The position numbers and the translations under genes were made by a program. Below the pieces are notes generated by a model that was given only the letters and a program-made list of their open reading frames with translations, had not been told where the DNA came from and did not search any database. DNA of 52,655 nucleotides from an uncultured Roseiflexaceae bacterium. Its GTDB lineage: Bacteria > Chloroflexota > Chloroflexia > Chloroflexales > Roseiflexaceae. Numbering within the stretch: position 1 is the stretch's first letter; each line of letters starts with the position of its first letter. The stretch spans positions 1-52,655 of the forward strand of contig CALKHR010000115.1 of the NCBI GenBank assembly GCA_937988885.1, given 5' to 3'. Below, piece after piece: positions 50,214 through 52,655 of this stretch.

Positions 50214-51575
50214 CTAACTTTTGGCATTCCCGTTTGTGGGGCTATTGTGCGCTATCACGGCGGCGCGTGCATCGCCTGGCTCAAGCCCATCGAGCCGCCG
50301 ATAAATGTAGAGGAACAGGTCGCGCGCGATCGCCGAGATGGGCGCCGCCAATACGATCCCCAGGAAGCCGAACACCTGGCCCATCGCGATCAGCACGACG
50401 GTCAGGATCGCGGCGTGAATCCCCACGCTCTCGCCGATGATGCGCGGGACCAGCAAATTATTTTCGAGCTGCTGGACGATCACATACACCAGCAGGATGG
50501 CTATGCCCGTGGAGGGCGAGACGGTGAAGCCGATGATCACGCCGGGTATCGCCCCGATGATCGGTCCGATGATCGGAATCAGCTCGGTGACGCCAGCGAT
50601 AATCGCCAGCAGCAGAATGTAGCTGCCCACCTCGAAGCCGAACAGTTGCAGCCCCAATAGCGAGACGCCCACCATCACACCCACGGCCACTCCCAGAATC
50701 AGTTGACCGCGAATGTAGTTGCTAAACACCTCGTCGATGATGCCCCAGATATTCCAGAAATCGGCACGGATGCGCCGATGCAGCAATTGGTTGACGAAGG
50801 CGCGGCCTTGGCTCGCATCGTTAAGCACATAAAATAGCCAGATCGGAATGATCAGGAAGCCAACCAGGAATGAGACGGTGTTGATAATTTGTAGCACCTG
50901 GTTAAAGAGAAACGTGCCAACCCCTTGAATATAGGTGGAAATATCTTGTTGCAGCGTCGCCAGACCATTGAGCAGCCCTTCCTCAAGCGGCCCTTTGATG
51001 GCGGCAGGGACGCTGTTCTCGTATTGCGTGATCAGTGTGCGGCCAAACGCCTCCATTGTTTCAATAAATTTGGGGAAGTTTTCGACCAGCAGTTCGATCT
51101 GATCCGTCACCACAGGCGCAATGTATGCCACCAAAACGATCACAATCACAACTGCGCCGAAGTAGACCGTGAGGATGGAGAGCCAACGCGGCATAAAGCG
51201 CGCCAGCCGATTGACAATTGGTAACAGAATATAGGCGATCACCAAGCCAAAAATAAACGGTGTGAGCGATGGCAGTGCCGTAATAAACAACCAGCCGACG
51301 GCGTACAGCGAGACGAGCACGAGCAACCAGCGGCCAATGATGCGGGGTGCGGGCACAAGCTCTGGTTGTAACGTTCCAAGATCTACGACGGTTTCGTTGG
51401 CTACAGTGTCTGCTGTAATGTTTTGAGGTTGTGCCGATTGAGAAGGTTGTTGCGGTTCGCTCGCAATAGATACTGGTTCGGTTGGGTGCGATGGCAAAGG
51501 CGATGTACTGCGGGGTTGCTCCTGATTGGAGCCTGGCGTGGGTGGCTCATTCTCGTTGAGAGGAGTTGGCGGCAC
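50214..51575 (-). CDS. AI-2E family transporter
   Basis: About 453 residues. The N-terminal 100 residues are Pro/Gln/Ser/Thr-rich and probably disordered. Then about eight predicted transmembrane helices follow in the AI-2E (PerM/YhhT) pattern: WLFITALPSLTPFIFGLVIAYILLPIVN and the later conserved ITELIPIIGPIIGAIPGV (given in parts). AI-2E proteins export or exchange small molecules; the AI-2 role is shown only for E. coli TqsA. AAGGAGG lies before the GTG at 51575; the much longer open frame (from 51845) is rejected. No neighbour shares a strand. Confidence 0.9.
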   Translation of the reverse strand: MPPTPLNENEPPTPGSNQEQPRSTSPLPSHPTEPVSIASEPQQPSQSAQPQNITADTVANETVVDLGTLQPELVPAPRIIGRWLLVLVSLYAVGWLFITALPSLTPFIFGLVIAYILLPIVNRLARFMPRWLSILTVYFGAVVIVIVLVAYIAPVVTDQIELLVENFPKFIETMEAFGRTLITQYENSVPAAIKGPLEEGLLNGLATLQQDISTYIQGVGTFLFNQVLQIINTVSFLVGFLIIPIWLFYVLNDASQGRAFVNQLLHRRIRADFWNIWGIIDEVFSNYIRGQLILGVAVGVMVGVSLLGLQLFGFEVGSYILLLAIIAGVTELIPIIGPIIGAIPGVIIGFTVSPSTGIAILLVYVIVQQLENNLLVPRIIGESVGIHAAILTVVLIAMGQVFGFLGIVLAAPISAIARDLFLYIYRRLDGLEPGDARAAVIAHNSPTNGNAKS

Positions 51576-51657
51576 ATGTCCTCCTTTATTTCTCGTAAGC
51601 TGTGCTATGATATGCGCGAATTTATCGCAGAGAACAAATGAATATCCTGTTTGCGCA

Positions 51658-51686
51658 TTGTGAGGCGCGGTAGAGGGTAGTATAGC
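51658..51686 (+). promoter_or_regulatory. Promoter of the amine oxidase gene
   Basis: TTGTGA (51658-51663), 17-nt spacer, TATAGC (51681-51686), about 100 nt before the ATG at 51787. Confidence 0.5.
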
Positions 51687-51786
51687 AAAAAAAATGCCAA
51701 CTTCCTTTGTTCTATGCAACTTGTGTGGCTGAGCAGCGAAAGTGGCACGCTTCCGCGCCAGAAGGCGAGTACAGTGAGGGAAACAT

Positions 51787-52655
51787 ATGTCATTTGATGT
51801 GCTGGTGGTAGGGGCCGGTGCGGCAGGGTTGGCGGCTGCACGCACACTGGCCGATGCAGGGCGGCAGGTTGCTATCCTGGAGGCGCGCGACCGAATTGGT
51901 GGACGTGTGTGGACCGATCACTCATTTGCTTCGATTCCTGTCGAGTGCGGTGCTGAGTTTATCCATGGCGAGCGAGCTGGTTCGTGGGAATGGGTGCGCA
52001 AAGCGGGCCTCCACACCGAGCCGGTCTCGCGCTGGAACGGGCGTCGGATCGCGTTGGGCGATGGGCGTTTGGTGGGCGCGTGGCTGATGCGCGTGCGGCC
52101 CGATCTGCGCCGCGTGTTCACGCTTGAAGATGCATTGGTGCAGTACCACGGCCCCGATTGCTCGCTGGCCGAATGGCTCGCTACCGAGGGCTACAGCCCG
52201 CTCGCTAGCCATATGGCCGATATGCGATTGGCTCACTCGAACTGCGCGACACTCTCTACCATCAGTGTTGCCGAACTAGCCTACGAGCTGCGCTACTGCG
52301 ATAAAGGTCCCGGCGATTTCCACATCCTCGAAGGCTACGATCACTTGCTGAACGCGATCGCCGAAGGGCTCGATATTCGCCTATCGACGCCGGTTGAGGC
52401 GATCCAGTGGGGCGAGGATGGGGTAGTGCTCAGCACGCCGCAGGGCGACCTACGCGCCCGCGCCGCCATCGTGACGGTGCCGCTCGCGCTTTTGAAGCAG
52501 AACGCGGTGCGCTTCGACCCGGAGCTGCCGGAAGCCAAGCGCCACGCCATCGATACGCTGGTGATGGGTCCCGCGATGAAGCTGCACCTGCGCTTCCGCG
52601 AGGTGTTCTGGCCGCAGGATATGACCTTCCTGACAGCCGATCGGCCTGTGGGCGT
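51787..52655 (+). CDS. Flavin monoamine oxidase-like protein (runs off the window)
   Basis: Partial; 289 codons are visible, to the window end with no stop. The Rossmann FAD motif is VVGAGAAGLAAARTL, followed by ILEARDRIGGRV, both hallmarks of the amine oxidase family (polyamine and monoamine oxidases). GAEFIHGER and the DALV..YHGPDCSLAEWL helix region continue the family pattern. The reaction would oxidise an amine with oxygen, giving hydrogen peroxide. GAGGG lies 7 nt before the ATG. The C-terminal substrate and FAD-closing parts lie outside the window, so the subfamily cannot be stated. Confidence 0.92.
   Translation, partial: MSFDVLVVGAGAAGLAAARTLADAGRQVAILEARDRIGGRVWTDHSFASIPVECGAEFIHGERAGSWEWVRKAGLHTEPVSRWNGRRIALGDGRLVGAWLMRVRPDLRRVFTLEDALVQYHGPDCSLAEWLATEGYSPLASHMADMRLAHSNCATLSTISVAELAYELRYCDKGPGDFHILEGYDHLLNAIAEGLDIRLSTPVEAIQWGEDGVVLSTPQGDLRARAAIVTVPLALLKQNAVRFDPELPEAKRHAIDTLVMGPAMKLHLRFREVFWPQDMTFLTADRPVG

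Noticed and set aside
51604..51845. N-terminal extension of the AI-2E transporter frame (and an 80-codon frame in the same interval)
   Set aside because: It overlaps the start of the amine oxidase gene, is unlike membrane protein sequence, and a strong AAGGAGG directs translation to the GTG at 51575.
1..52655. CRISPR array, tRNA, rRNA, prophage or defence-system genes
   Set aside because: No regular short repeats with spacers, no tRNA-like arm pattern and no phage or restriction genes were seen by eye; a tRNAscan or Infernal run would be needed to be certain.

Overview
The window reads as chromosomal DNA of a free-living bacterium, most likely a member of the Chloroflexota (class Chloroflexia or a relative). 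This is inferred from gene content, not from a marker gene. The content includes a serine/threonine kinase fused to a PQQ-type beta-propeller beside PP2C, VWA and FHA genes, a kinase/AAA-ATPase/GAF/PAS/SpoIIE giant, a stand-alone B12-binding mutase domain next to MeaB, sugar ABC operons with GH51 arabinofuranosidases, and a GC content that looks to be in the high fifties. No rRNA, tRNA, CRISPR array, transposase or phage gene was found.

Layout. (1) 1-7.7 kb: a PRC-barrel protein converges on a five-gene minus-strand phospho-signalling operon (STK-PQQ kinase, PP2C phosphatase, VWA, zinc-ribbon/FHA, small protein). A divergent SH3-type membrane protein follows. (2) 7.7-11.2 kb: Lon protease and two small membrane proteins. 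(3) 11.5-15.9 kb: two exported proteins, a lipoprotein metallopeptidase resembling immune inhibitor A and a three-module surface or secreted protein with a long structured leader. (4) 16.1-23.4 kb: an 1871-residue signalling fusion protein, a TetR regulator and a phosphoribosyltransferase. (5) 24-35.8 kb: a sugar-use locus with a LacI regulator, a Tat-type binding lipoprotein, two permeases, two GH51 enzymes, a HAD phosphatase, a sugar isomerase/epimerase and an FGGY-family protein that may lack its catalytic Asp. (6) 36-46 kb: an unknown protein, then a second minus-strand sugar operon (isomerase, Gfo/Idh dehydrogenase, binding protein, two permeases, two ATPases, small membrane protein). (7) 46.6-52.7 kb: an ABM monooxygenase, a B12-binding domain plus MeaB, a histidine phosphatase, an HD protein, an AI-2E family transporter and the start of a flavin amine oxidase that runs off the window.

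How the genes fit together. Locus 5 would import an oligosaccharide, probably arabinose-containing, and trim it with two intracellular GH51 enzymes. It has two permeases but no ATPase, while locus 6 has two MalK-like ATPases, one with Asn in place of the H-loop His. ATPase sharing or an asymmetric ATPase dimer are therefore both possible. The kinase, phosphatase and FHA gene set at the left looks like a complete write/erase/read system for phosphothreonine signals.

Non-coding structure. The most unusual signal is a roughly 300-bp non-coding element present twice in opposite orientation (23633-23926 and 40887-41202). It has imperfect terminal inverted repeats and an internal hairpin that shows two compensated base-pair changes between copies. 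One copy lies inside the second sugar operon, between the two permease genes. Three 18-bp-stem, 5-nt-loop hairpins of shared design (13594, 22602, 40768) and an exact 153-bp tandem duplication covering the 3' end of meaB (48561-48866) are the other notable features. Start codons were chosen by Shine-Dalgarno spacing where the longest open frame was implausible.
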